NCBI GenBank assembly: GCA_015680905.1
Contig: CM027378.1
Span: forward strand, 73,561,501-73,625,500
Length of the DNA stretch: 64,000 nucleotides
Direction: 5' to 3'
Origin: Coptis chinensis
Taxonomy: Eukaryota; Streptophyta; Magnoliopsida; Ranunculales; Ranunculaceae
Notes under the pieces: model-generated
What the model was told of the DNA's origin: nothing
The model's database searches: none
The model's input: only the letters and a program-made list of their open reading frames with translations
Position numbers and translations under genes: made by a program
Shown here: positions 35,777 to 47,039 of the stretch, piece after piece
Layout: each line of letters opens with the position of its first letter
Numbering within the stretch: position 1 is the stretch's first letter

Positions 35777-38700
35777 TTAATGGACATTACGGGTTATCAG
35801 TCCCTCAAATACAACATAAAGGTCTTTATTATCAGGTCCAAAGATCTCATCGGCCTTTCGTAAGGTTTCCTGTAAACATTACACACAGAAGAAACGATCA
35901 GATGGATTCCAAGTGGATGAAACAGAACAAGTGAAAAGAAAAAGATGGTCAATTCGTCTACCTCTCTATTTTGCTTGTGGGAGTTCAATTCTTTGACATT
36001 GGCTAAAAATGCACCAAACTGCTCGTAAGATAAACGACTCCTGCAGATAAAATGAAATAAAACATCAGACTGTTAACTTTTAATAGATAATCCAGGTAAC
36101 AGTGTAACACGTGCATGCCCCAGCTGAAGGCATTTCAGTGATTTAACGGCTTCATTACATCATCCATCTTAAATATTTTTAAGTTTTCCTCGATGATCCT
36201 TTCCACGCATACATCAACTTGAAGCTTGTTTAAAAGTTGAAGAGACCAGGTTTTTTTTCTTCCTATGACATGGGTAAGGAGCTGGTGATGCTGGGAGTTC
36301 ATTATAGGTGTGCAATTGTATGCAGAGACACAATTGAAGGCATGGCAGTTTACCATATGTTAACAACTGTTTAATTATGCAGGTGACTGAGACACCGATA
36401 GAGTGATAGGAGGAAACTTTTACTGAATGGAGTAGCCAATCAGGGACTTACTGTTGGCATATGTGTGCGATGTGAAGGGTGATGTCCCTGGGACCTTGAC
36501 CTCAAAGAGTGCTGACAGAATGTGCTAATTTTATCTGTACAAGGACATTGGACTAATTTTTCCGTAGTTATGTACAAGGAGTGCTGAAAAGACTGGCATT
36601 TTAGCAAAGGTGAATCTCAGTGTTTGGAGAACACAGTGCAACTGTGCAACACATGCCCCAGTTGATCACTAAATCAATTAGTGTTGCTTGTTCTCTTTTT
36701 CAAGCCAACATAGTGCTGCAGTCACTATCTACTTTTTAAGTTCAGATATTAGTTATTTCATAGTTCTTAGCATCCATTGCGATTCTTATATTTCAACAGG
36801 ATGAAGATCATTAGCATGTACCTTACTTGGCGGAAGAATTCCTTCCCGTCAACTCGAGTTCGACCTTCAGCAAAAAAAGCATTTAAATTAGTCTAGAAAC
36901 AGAAAGTAATACCAAATCAGCCAGAAATCCAAAACTAGTAGGAGCTGTGCAGCTATATAACCTTGTTTATGGTTCATACTGATAAAAGCTTGTATATGAA
37001 TCAAGACCTTAACTAAACCATTGACTAGTTTGAGCACGAAATTCAAGGTATAGACATCTTAAAACAGACAGAACAGACGACAAAATGAACTTCCTAACAT
37101 AAGATTTTCTAATTTGCTTTAAGATATTAAACTTCTCGGTAACCATGTCCTATAATATTTAATTGAACAAAAAAGGAAGTGAAGTCTAAAGAATAATGAA
37201 GCTCACTAACTAGTATCTCAATTTTGGCAATGAAAGTTTATCTAAGTGGGAAAATCTTCCTTCAACCAAGGATGCTCCACACTTCATGTAAATTATACAA
37301 ACTTCATTAAGTTTCCAATCCTCAATTACTATTTACTCTTGAGAATGTATTCATAAAAAATATTCAGTGTAATATCATGGGGATCTGACTGGATTGTATA
37401 AAACAAATTGTGACATCACTCGCATCATTACAACTCAAGTTCTACAGCATGTGTATCTATGGATTCCATCCAGAAATCAATTGGGCATTTGGCACTTGGT
37501 TATCAGCATGATAAAAAACAAACTTTAAGTTACTTATGCTAACCAGTTTGGGATCCCATGTCAAAAGAACTTGATAGCGAACCGTGTTGACTTGATGGAA
37601 TAGAAGAAAATCCTGAAGACCTCTCATCAAAGACTCCTCGTGAGTTGGCAAATGAAATTGAATGTCGTCTTGGTGATCCAGGTTTAGACCTTCTCGTTGG
37701 AGAACCTGCAGCTGAAAGACTTGGAGGGGAAACTGGAGGAGTTAGCCGTGGTGTGCTACTATAAGATGCTAGCAGGGGACCTTGTGATGTGCCATGTCTA
37801 TATCCTGCAAAGAAACAATAGTAAGAGACAAATCCATGGGACAAGTCACAGCAGGCAGAATGTTCAATCATTAGAAATTGAGACAGCATAAGACTTACGT
37901 CTTTTATATGACTTGAATGAAAGGAAATTTATAAAACAAGGACAAGCAGAAAAACTAGCAGAATGCATATTCTCACACTCATGAAATGCCTACATACCAT
38001 CTGACTCGGCTGAACCACCGTCCTCTCTAAATGAATTCCCTGTATCTGAGAATTGACTTTGAACTGAAGACAATTTTGAAGGTGGTAATGCAGCAACTTC
38101 TTCTGCAGAAACCACGCATATTCTCACTCTCAACGTAATGCACGCCATATGAGAACCGTTAACTACCATCATGGTTCACCCAATAGGTTACAAGGATTTG
38201 CTTATGTTTGTAGTATCATACAACTAGTTGTACAGGAGGAAAATTTAAATGGTATCCAAAAATACCTCCAATAGACGAACCAGAGGAGACACTTGGATTG
38301 TTTTGTATATGCTTTTTAAGAACTTGAGAAACTCCACCCTGCTGTAGTTCATATATTACAGTACAACTCTAAGTCCTTCCAGCCAATGCAAGTGTTGAGA
38401 AGGCAAAAATAAAATAAAATAAAAGACTTACAGCAGTGTCTTCCTCCTCTTGAAGTGATTGAACGAGTGTTTTCCTGAAGATCTCCAACTGCAAATGCAA
38501 TAAATAGTAAGACTACTTACAAACTATATATTAGTGGGTATCTCTAATTATTTACACTATAAAACTCGTTTTCCAGTTCTGACCTTAAAAAATGTAACAA
38601 AAGTGCCCACTCAACGTACATTGCGATGGGCAAAGAAGTAAATTACTACACAACAAAACAAACCTTAGAAACATCACGGTTCAGCTTCTTAACAGTAACA

Positions 38701-39092
38701 GAAAGCGAAGCATTCTCCTTCAACAATCTCTCCTACACAAAAAAAAAAAATCAACTCAGTACTCAAAACGAGTCAAACACTAAAAAAAAAAAAAAAAAAA
38801 CAGCCCATACCTTTTCTTCATCAGCATGTGCGAGTTTATCTAAAGTTTCATTAAGAGAAGCATCGAGTGAGTCTATTTGAGATTGTAACTCAGTGAGTTG
38901 GTCTTCTTTTTCAGTGAGTTGGGAACGGAGATGAGAAGATTCTGATTCTAGTTTAGATACACGTGTCGCGAGAGCAATGGATGTGATTTTACGTGCTATG
39001 TCTAGTTGTTCGAATGGGTCGGATGGGAGAATCGTAAGTACTTCCTCGGGGAGATCGAACTTGTTTGAAACGGATGTTTCTTTTGCTAGCAT
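35777..39092 (-). CDS. At4g15545/NAIP1-like coiled-coil protein, nine exons
   Basis: Exons in coding order: 39092-38811, 38732-38664, 38488-38432, 38338-38266, 38102-37998, 37804-37544, 36864-36822, 36040-35962, 35869-35777. All junctions are GT-AG and in phase, giving 353 residues. The N-terminus has FDLPEEVLTILPSDPFEQLD, then a coiled coil of about residues 35-125 (LESESSHLRSQLTEKEDQL; ERLLKENASLSVTVKKLNRD). A Ser/Pro-rich basic centre (TPPVSPPSLSAAGSPTRRSK) follows. The C-terminus is conserved: GKEFFRQVRSRLSYEQFGAF, then EETLRKADEIFG and FEGLITRNVH. This matches the plant family of Arabidopsis At4g15545, described as NAI2-interacting (ER body) proteins. Since ER bodies are restricted to a few plant groups, the role here is unknown. 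The gene looks intact. Confidence 0.92.
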
Positions 39093-39220
39093 TTTTTTAA
39101 GTTTGGAAGTGTGTGAGAATTAGTGAGTTTGGAGCGAAAAGCGGGGAGTGCGTGTGTGTTGGAGGGAGAAAATGACAAAATTGAAATGTGTGGTGATAAT
39201 GCCATTATGATTTTTGGAAA

Positions 39221-39403
39221 ATGCTTCGGTCCACAACGATTAGGACCCAAGTGTGTATAAAGCGGCTGAGGACCATATATATATATATATATATTTTAAA
39301 TTTTTTGAAAATTTTTTGTGTGAAAATGCTGATGTGGATACTAAATATGTGGTCCTAGTTGCTTTGGACGCACTTTGGTCTTAAGTGCTAAGGACCAAAG
39401 CTT
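39221..39403. mobile_element. Short MITE upstream of the NAIP-like gene
   Basis: Imperfect inverted ends GCTTCGGTCC and GCTTTGGTCC extend inward with recurrent AGGACCA words and enclose a short TA repeat. The length is about 180 bases. It lies about 130 bases upstream of the start codon, so it may form part of the promoter. Confidence 0.6.
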
Positions 39404-39441
39404 TACTCTCTTGATTTTGTGATTGGATATGAATATGCGTT

Positions 39442-39443
<2 letters not shown>

Positions 39444-39487
<44 letters not shown>
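39444..39487. repeat. (TA)n microsatellite
   Basis: About 21 TA repeats. It ends the LINE remnant on its 3' side (minus strand). Confidence 0.95.
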
Positions 39488-39489
<2 letters not shown>

Positions 39490-39499
39490 CAGATTTTAA

Positions 39500-40200
39500 A
39501 CTAATAAACAGGAGTACAAAATAACCTACTTGGTCCTCATCCACAATGGCTTGAAGTCTAGCTTCAAGGGGAGGTACAAAATAGTTACAACCATTATAAG
39601 ATTCTAGAGCTGCCAAGTAATCAGCAACCCTATTACATTCCCGAAATACATGTGTGAATTCTATATGAAGCATCCTAAAAACTACATCTTTAATGGCAGC
39701 GTGAAGATCCAAACAATACAAATTAAATGAACCATTTCTTTGCCCAATAAAATATGAATCACATTCAAGGAGTCTGAAACAACTAAGATCTGCCTTTTTG
39801 ATTTGCAATATCTCACAACCAAGTAACCCATCATAGAAGGCTTTCAGATTTTGATATAAAACAGACCTGGTACCTTCTGAACCTGAGTAAGCAATAAGAA
39901 CATCTCCATTGTTATCTCAAATGGTGCCTTCAGTTCCAGCATGATCATCTGTCACAGAAACATTAGAATTGAGCTTGACTGTGTCTCCATCAGGCTTGGT
40001 CCAGATACAACTGGTAGGAGTACTTTGTCTATAGGTAGCCATGATGCCAAGTCTATCCATAAGGAGTTTAGCATCCTGATTTAGAATCACGTTTGCGTGA
40101 TGCATACATCTTTCTATTGAAGGCCCACTCCAAAGGAATTTATTACAAATTCTCGTAATCTCATCTAGGACAGAGATGGGGAGAATGAAAGTCCTAGCCT
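39500..40200 (-). pseudogene. LINE RNase H (RVT_3) remnant
   Basis: Reading minus, frames carry ASCIWTKPDG-like sequence (here SCIWTKPDGDTVKLN), then a stop, and then ADLSCFRLLECDS, FTHVFRECNRVADYLAALE and FVPPLEARLQAI. The W-x-x-P-x-G-x-x-K-L-N start and the REGNRVAD-like end bracket an RNase H domain of LINE type. The first catalytic Asp position reads Asn and the frame is broken. It is a decayed fragment without RT. Confidence 0.6.
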
Positions 40201-40343
40201 AGTAAACATGGAAAGTCATGGGATACATGCGTTTATTACTTGATGATGATGGTTCAACCAGTTCTACTTGGAGATCATTAAATTTGATTTTGAACTAAAA
40301 TGAGAGCAACAAAAATAATTAACTATGGCACTACATGATCTAA

Positions 40344-40660
40344 GAGCATTTCTGGGTGGTAGTAGGCATTTGGCAAATCTTGCTACTAAGTTTGCCAATT
40401 GTGTTTGTCAAATGGTGTTATCTCTAGATTGGTAGCCGAAGGGTTGTCGCAGTTTAACTGAGGACTCCCAAAGTAGTGTAGAGAGAAGTATTCAGGACAG
40501 TATGAGTGGCGTGCGACATCGTACGGTTTGAGCAAACTTGTTTTTTTTAAAAAAAAACTGTTTACCACTAGTTTGGTATTCACCTACTAGAGATGATTTT
40601 TTCAGTTTTTTTGGCAAAATTACTATCAAAATAGTTGTTTGTTATCCCCTAGAGATGCTA
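40344..40660. mobile_element. PIF/Harbinger-like MITE, family 1
   Basis: Starts GAGCATTTCTGGGTGGTAG and ends CCCCTAGAGATGCTA, with TAA on both sides (40341-40343 and 40661-40663). It contains the GTGGCGTGCGAC word also seen in the copy at 21216. Confidence 0.75.
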
Positions 40661-40663
40661 TAA

Positions 40664-41382
40664 CATGAGCAAAACCATACAAGAAAGTTAGGAACTGGTA
40701 GAACTGAAAGAATCAAAGTATGTATTGGACTCAAACCCACAATAAATTAGTTGACATATGATTGTGAGTATACAATTTTTTGTCCTCCTGGATACGTGAT
40801 GGTGGGTCAAAATGATGGATTTTTCTGCTCAAATGACATTAAAAATGATATAATCTAATTCTCTTTATCAAAATTTGGAGTCTACATAAAAAGCCGGAAT
40901 ACTTTGCCATGGGTTCATTTTCATCAATTAGCTTCCAAGAAAAAAAAAAATGGAACTTTTGATGATACATGGCATGGGGCTATCTGTTTTGGATCTCAAT
41001 CTTCATCAATGTGCAAGGATGGTTAATTTATTTTAGCCAAAGAAGTAAAGATATAGTAAGAAAAAAAATCTTCTTATATTCAATGGTCTTTTGCGCTTCA
41101 ATCTTAATCAGTGATTACCAACAACTTTCATATTCATTTTGACGATAAGTACCATATAATATCTACATATTCCCATGAAAAATACTTGGCAAACTGAATT
41201 TTGTCAGCTAGTGCAGTTTCGCTTTCCAAGAAATTGGGTTAGGGAGTCTATTTTATAAAAATTTACACTTAAAAAAAATTGAAGAATATTATTTTATAAA
41301 TTTACTACTATTTACTTTTTTTATATAGTGGAAACTACTTATACAAGGAAAAAAAAACTATATGCAAAGGCTTTGACTATAA
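40664..41382. other. Intergenic, no recognised feature
   Basis: AT-rich sequence without supported coding frames between two MITEs. Confidence 0.5.
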
Positions 41383-41868
41383 GAGCATTTCCAATGCACG
41401 TGGAAAAAAGGGGTTTGTGAAAATAGTCACCTCTTTGGTGTGGAAAACCAGTGCCCAATGCAGAGGTGACTAACTGGTGACTATTTTCCCAAGTTGAAAA
41501 CAAGGTGAAACCTTCAACCGAGATAGTGGCTGACTTGTGAACTTCGGACGGGATGTTGGATTCCATCTCGTGTGTTTTTTTCGATCTTTTTTTCGGACAG
41601 AATGTTTCATTCCGTCTCGAGTGTTTTTTCGATTTTTTTTCAGTTTTTTTTTTTTTTAAACTTTAGACAAAATATCGGACGAGATGTTACATTCCATCTC
41701 AATCAAAATGCCTCTAGACGGAATTCAACATCCCGTCCGGGATTATTTTTTACCTTTGCATTGGGCAGCCTCACCTTGCTTTTTGCCAAAATGGTGAAAA
41801 ACTTGGGAAATACTGCCTACGTGGTAGTGATAAGAGGGGAAATAAATCCACCTGCATTGGGAATTCTC
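41383..41868. mobile_element. PIF/Harbinger-like MITE, family 2
   Basis: Starts GAGCATTTCCAATGCACG and ends CTGCATTGGGAATTCTC, flanked by TAA duplications (41380-41382 and 41869-41871). It shares with the copy at 31590 internal words such as CGGGATGTT and TCTCGTGTGTTTTTTTCGA. Confidence 0.9.
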
Positions 41869-41929
41869 TAACTACCCAAATAATGTGGAAGTAGATAAAT
41901 TAGTTATTGGGATTTGTAACCGCTTTATT

Positions 41930-42640
41930 ATTTTTTTTTACCCTTATATAACTACCAAATTAAATATTTTCACTTAAAATAATAGAATTCGATTATAACT
42001 ACCAATTTTGCATTTTAAAATGCAGATGTATCATAAATTAAAACCACACTCACGTAATAAACTTATTTTGAAATATAATACTGCATTTTAAAATGTAGAG
42101 GGGCTATGCATTTTAAAATGCGCACAGATACAAAATGCATTTTATTATGCAATAGGTTCGACAATGCAACGAGTTAGGTTATTGGGGGGGGGGGGGGTGT
42201 TAAGGTTTAGTGTCTTGAGGTTTAGGGTTTATGCTTAGGGTTTAGTGTCTAAATGTTTTTAGGGTTTAGGTTTAGGGTCTGGTTTAGTGGGATTTAGGAT
42301 TTAGGATTTAGGCTTAGGGTCTAGTTTATTGAGATTTAGAGTTTAGGCTTAGGCTTAGGGTCTAGTGTCAAATGCCTATGGGAGACAATACTTTTAATAA
42401 GTTTTTACACTATATACATTTTAAAATGCAAAGTAGGTGATTATAAGTTAATTCTATTGTTTTTAAAATGTTAATCGAGTTAAAATGCATTTTAGTAATT
42501 CTTTAAATAAATGGTTACTTTCAAACACATTTTAAAATACTTAAAATTTTAAGAGATTATGGGAGAAGTAGTTGTAAATAATTAAAAGAGGGTATTTCTA
42601 TATTTTGCTTCCAAAAAAGAGTTAACATGTGTCAAATTCT
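41930..42640. repeat. Region of palindromic GCATTTTAAAATGC words around a telomere-like core
   Basis: The 14-bp palindrome GCATTTTAAAATGC or one-base variants recur near 42011, 42082, 42106, 42415 and 42529, on both sides of the TTTAGGG-like tract. No coding sequence. It may be a single unclassified mobile element. Confidence 0.45.
42185..42368. repeat. Degenerate interstitial telomere-like repeat with a G run
   Basis: A run of about 13 G at 42186-42198 is followed by many TTTAGGG and related words (GGGTTTAGGG, GGATTTAGGATTTAGG). This is the plant telomere unit in degenerate form, embedded in ordinary sequence. Confidence 0.75.
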
Positions 42641-43329
42641 AGTTTTAGTCAAACTTGGAGTTAAAACTAAAAATATTATGCTTCTGTATTTGGAGTCTAA
42701 ACAATTTTTAACCGACTCCCTTAAACTAATTTTCTATTTCACTTTTATATTGCTGCAAGTTTATTAAATTTCTAAAATGTTTAACGATTTTTTCCAAAAT
42801 ACCATGGTACTTTGTGCTACATGAGAGTACATGATGATTGTATTGGATAAGGGTTAGATAATCGAATAGAACTAAAAGATAGATGGAACACAAACAATCA
42901 AGGCGTGTGAATACACTGCCTTTAAAACAAGATTTCGCCCCTTTGGATGGTGTACAAGGCGTCAAGGCTTCACAAGCGTCTCTACTCACAGGATTCAATG
43001 ATTGGAACAGCCTAAGATACACTTCATTAGATTACTCTACTAAAACAACAACACAACTCTCTCTAGCGGCTTGTGAGGGACTAATATACACAACCAATGT
43101 ATATCATACACGTGTCCAGCACAACTCATAAAGAGAACCCCCCTTCTCATAACAACTTGCTTCATAGCGAACCAAACTGTCTTTCCATCATGAACGGACA
43201 CCATCAGAAGACATGATAAAGTAAAAACAATAGTTTTATCTACGAATAAGTAACGAGACTCAAACGCAAGTAAAACTAAAACTATTTTACGCTTAGGGTT
43301 TATTAAAGTTTTCTACACTCTCGATGCTA
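42641..43329. other. Sequence left of the second Athila-like element, no recognised gene
   Basis: Short frames on both strands (for example around 42883-43131) have no recognised motifs. Part of this stretch may belong to the element's LTR, whose outer end I could not place. Confidence 0.4.
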
Positions 43330-44769
43330 TCGCAATAGAGTTGGAGTAGAAGATTTGTTCCACTCCTAGTTCTTTAGAATTAACGTTTCCTAATATTATC
43401 GGTCTATCAAAGTCAATGAGAGTATAGAGGAAATTATACTACGATGGAAATTATACTAATAAGATATGATAATTCGACTACGGAATACTAAACTTGACTA
43501 TATGATAAGGAATTAGGGGGGATTAATTCCACCTTAACTCGACTTAATTAACTAGCGAAGATTCGTCGTAATCCAAATTTCAATGCTTTCGTATAACAAA
43601 ATGGTATTTATAATCCCTAATTATTCATGACAATCTCTACCAAATAATAACTAGCATGTGAAGCAATCAAACCCATTCTCATGGTGAACTAATTACTTTC
43701 TAGAATTGAATAGATTATCACGATGATTTCTAAGCTAGCAAAAATCAAGTTTTCATCAAACCCCTCTAATGGAGGTTTAGCCTTGAGTCATTAAACTATC
43801 ATTTCTATACGAAATTAAGCAAGACATGATATAAATATTGTAAATTTACTAATGACAAACTAATCAAGAATTCAAAACTAAATTAACAACTAAGAAATGA
43901 TTTATAACTAAATGATTGAAATTAGATCTAAATGAATTAATACTTAAAACTAGATTACGGGAACAACTAACTTTATTGATCTAATGAAACTAAATTAAAT
44001 AGAAAAACTAATACTTTATTGCAAACTAAATTCGATTCTAAAATAACAATCTACTTGTTCTAACTAATCTATTGGAATTGAAAAACTAATTAACTGAATG
44101 AAATAAATCTAGATCTAAAACAAGCTATTGAACTAATTAATGGAGTCTAAAAACTAGCTCTAAAATTATTGGCTCATGGCTACTTACAAACTAGAATGCT
44201 TAAGAGTTAAGTCTTCTGTGTTTTGAAATGGAGGAGACCAGATCCACATTTTCGTGCATGGGCTGAGGAGCCATGTTTTGGGCCGGAAAATCGAGCCCAA
44301 AACCCAATCTCTTCAGTCCATAGAGCCCTTTTCAGTAGGATTTGACTTCAGTAGATTTTTCATCAACTTTTGCTTCTCTGATTGGGTCAAGGCTTAGACC
44401 ATTGGAAATCTCTTTCAGAGCCGGTCGTTTTGACCTAAGATAGGCCCAATTCCGAGGTCTTAGTCCAAAGATACGGCCTTCGGAAGTTCTGCTGACTTTT
44501 GTGCACTGTTTCTACCCGCGTTGACTTTGACTACCGGACTTTTTAAAGGCTTTTTCTCCTTGAATCTTGGCCTTTAATCACAAAACTTCTTAGCAATCAA
44601 CCCTTGCTCCTTTATTTCGCAAAAGTGACACATTTCTGCACATAATCGACTCCAATGCCTGGAATACATAAAAACACGTAATCAGCATTAACTCTTATTT
44701 ATTACTCGCATAATTGGTCTAAAAGTATTATTTTTAGGGGGTTAAAACTACAATTTTGGACTCTTATCA
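43330..44769 (-). repeat. 3' LTR of the second Athila-like element (outer end uncertain)
   Basis: Minus-strand TGATAAGAGTCC starts at 44769, right after a GTTTGGGGGTGG tract. It is followed by CCAATTATGCGAGTAATAAA-like sequence that resembles the first element's LTR start. The outer end near 43330 (GCGATAGCA on the minus strand) is a guess from the expected length and a CA end. Confidence 0.45.
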
Positions 44770-44783
44770 AACCACCCCCAAAC
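44770..44783 (-). other. Polypurine tract before the LTR (second element)
   Basis: On the minus strand GTTTGGGGGTGG follows TTGAGGACAAGCAAAATG, the same arrangement as at 14230-14270 in the first element. Confidence 0.65.
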
Positions 44784-45197
44784 AACATTTTGCTTGTCCT
44801 CAAACAAATATGAGAAATTAGCATAAGTGACCAAAAATAGAGTTCTAACTACCCTCGTTTCGCCGAGTGCGATTGCATTGACCATATGCAACAAGGCCTT
44901 AAACCACTAGGAATTCCCTAGTGGATGAGTTATAGCCTCGTGAGAGTTTTTCTGTGAAGGTACTCACAAACTTCATCTATACTACAACGACTAAGAAATA
45001 AAACTATTGTTTCTTTATTTATGCCTCAATTATCTATACATCTCACTAGCAATGAATACAGAATAATCAAGTTAAAACCTAAGCTAATATATACATAATA
45101 ATCAATCATCTACGAATAAACATATATACAATGAGTAATACTATGAAATGCACTAGCAGGTCCGTTTATGAAAACTCGGAATTGTGTCCATAAGTAG

Positions 45198-45202
45198 GTC
45201 CT
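45198..45202. repeat. Target-site duplication, left copy (GTCCT)
   Basis: GTCCT here and at 58758-58762 exactly flanks the nested LTR element, the 5-bp length usual for LTR retrotransposons. Confidence 0.9.
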
Positions 45203-46093
45203 TGTTTCAGCAAGATTTGCCAAAACACACCAGTTGAGGGTTGGAAGTAATGTTTTTTTGGAGATGGTGATTGGGGAAAGATGAGACTGGACTTCGGTTT
45301 TGAAGTTGCCTACGTACCCAAAGATATTGCTTGGGATCAAGTCTCGATTGCGTAGTCCTGGAAAAATGACGAAGGTTGGATTTTATAGGTAGGATTGGTG
45401 ATAGTTACTTCCTCGTTCTCCAATATTTCAATCGTGGGATGAAGTTAGAGAACTGGCGGGAGAACTGTCCAATCATGGGATGAAGTTGGAGAATTGGCGG
45501 GACATCCGTCCAACTCGTGGAATGAAGTCGAGAACCGGGGGACATCCGTCGGATCGTGGGATGAAGTTGGAGAACTTCGGGACATCTCATTTCGTGGGAT
45601 GAAGTTGAGAAATCGGCGGGACATCCGGCCGGATCGTGGGATGACGTTAGAGAACTTGCGGGACATCTGTCATTTCGTGGGATGAATTTGAGCGGTGGTG
45701 GGAGGGAGAATCGCCATTTCGTGGGATGAAGTCGAGAACCGGGCGGGAGAACTGTCACTCGTGGGATGAAGATCGAGAATCGGGCGGAGAACCGTCATTT
45801 CGTGGGATGAAGTCGAGAACTGGCGGGACATCCGTTTTTCGTGGAATGAAGTTCGAGAACTGGCGGGAGAACCGTCATTTCGTGGGATGAAGTCGAGAAT
45901 GGGGGGACATCCGTCACCGTGGAATGTAGGCTTTGAGCATGGGCTTTTTCATAGATAAGCTCTGAGCATGGGCTCTGAGCGTGGGCTTGTTTATAGTTGG
46001 GCTCTGAGCGTGTGCTTGTTTATAGTTGGGCTCTGAGCATGGGCTTGTATTGAATTGGGCTTTTATTGGGCCACATTTGTGGGGGCCGGAACA
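45203..46093 (-). repeat. 3' LTR of the nested element (left copy)
   Basis: Plus-strand ends are TGTTTCAGC and CCGGAACA. It contains arrays of 40-46-bp subrepeats with the core GTGGGATGAAGT (about 45430-45930) and a second subrepeat GCTCTGAGCATGGGCTTG (about 45955-46055). A minus-strand TATAAAA lies at 45381-45387. Confidence 0.93.
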
Positions 46094-46107
46094 TCGCCCT
46101 CTCTTTG
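46094..46107 (-). other. Polypurine tract of the nested element
   Basis: On the minus strand AACAAAGAGAGGGCGA directly precedes the LTR start TGTTCCGG, as required for plus-strand priming. Confidence 0.75.
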
Positions 46108-46600
46108 TTACATGGGCAAGGCCTGTGTGGCAAAGAAGTATTAATATTTATGGTACTTGGTAGGTTAGTAAATTGGTAAAAAATGATGGGTGTTGAAGGC
46201 AAATAGGATTTTTTTTTTTTTTTTTTTTTGTAGAGTTTGATATTGTTGAATTGATTGTATAATGGCGAAAATATGTTATGGCAGTTTGGTAAATATAATT
46301 TTGTTAGAATGGTTAAAGATGAAAGGCTATAGACTTATAGCCCACGGGCTTTTTGAAGGTTGTTATGGAGATCAAACTTAAATATATGGTTTGTTTTGTA
46401 GGGGGTCAGTATAATGAGCAGCAAATCAAGCAGCGGCAAATCAAGTACAGCCAGCAGCAAATTCAACTACAGCCAGTGGCAAATCAAGTAGCGGCAATTC
46501 AATTCGATTCGAATTCAAACTTTCTTCCTAAATATTGATCAACGGCATTCCAGAAAACACACATCCAGCGGCGTTTCAATTTGATGGGATCGGCCGTAAC
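46108..46600 (-). other. Nested element interior, non-coding, with CAGCGGCAAAT-type motifs
   Basis: Contains a T22-type run at 46208-46229 and recurrent CAGCGGCAAATCAAG-like words. The pattern resumes at 52292 beyond the CACTA insertion, proving continuity of the host element. No ORF is supported. Confidence 0.6.
46598..46600. repeat. Target-site duplication of the CACTA element (AAC), left
   Basis: AAC abuts CACTATACC here and follows ...TAGTG at 52289-52291. CACTA elements make 3-bp duplications. Confidence 0.8.
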
Positions 46601-46619
46601 CACTATACCAAAACAGAAT

Positions 46620-47030
46620 ATTCTTAACGGCACAGAACCGTTACTAAAAATATTTGTAACGGTTTATTTCCGTAACTGTTTGGGGGTACTAATATGTTAA
46701 GTTATTTACTTACAGTTTTTAACCGTTACAAATTCTTTTTAGTAACGGTTATTCAGCGTCACTAAAATTAATTACTAACGGTTTTCTAAACTCAATCGCA
46801 TTAAATATTTTAAAAAATAGTAACGGTTTCCTTCAATTTCTAACGGTTTGTACACGTAGCTTAATGAAGATATTAGTAACGGTTATGAGAAATTAATAAC
46901 GCTTTTTCGTGTAGTATGTGTTGCTAATTGAATCATTTACTAACGGTTTTTGCACCCATTTCTAACGTTTTTCTTACTTTATAAGTGTTATTTAATGAAG
47001 AGCTTAGTAACGTTTTTTTGCCGTTACAAA
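46620..47030. repeat. Subterminal TAACGGTT repeats, left end of the CACTA element
   Basis: About a dozen copies of TAACGGTT or close variants on both strands at irregular spacing. Matching words occur at 52130-52260 near the right end. Confidence 0.85.
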
Positions 47031-47039
47031 ACAATTTCA

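Noticed and set aside
42185-42368. Chromosome end
   Set aside because: The TTTAGGG units are degenerate, cover under 200 bases and are embedded in unique sequence on both sides.
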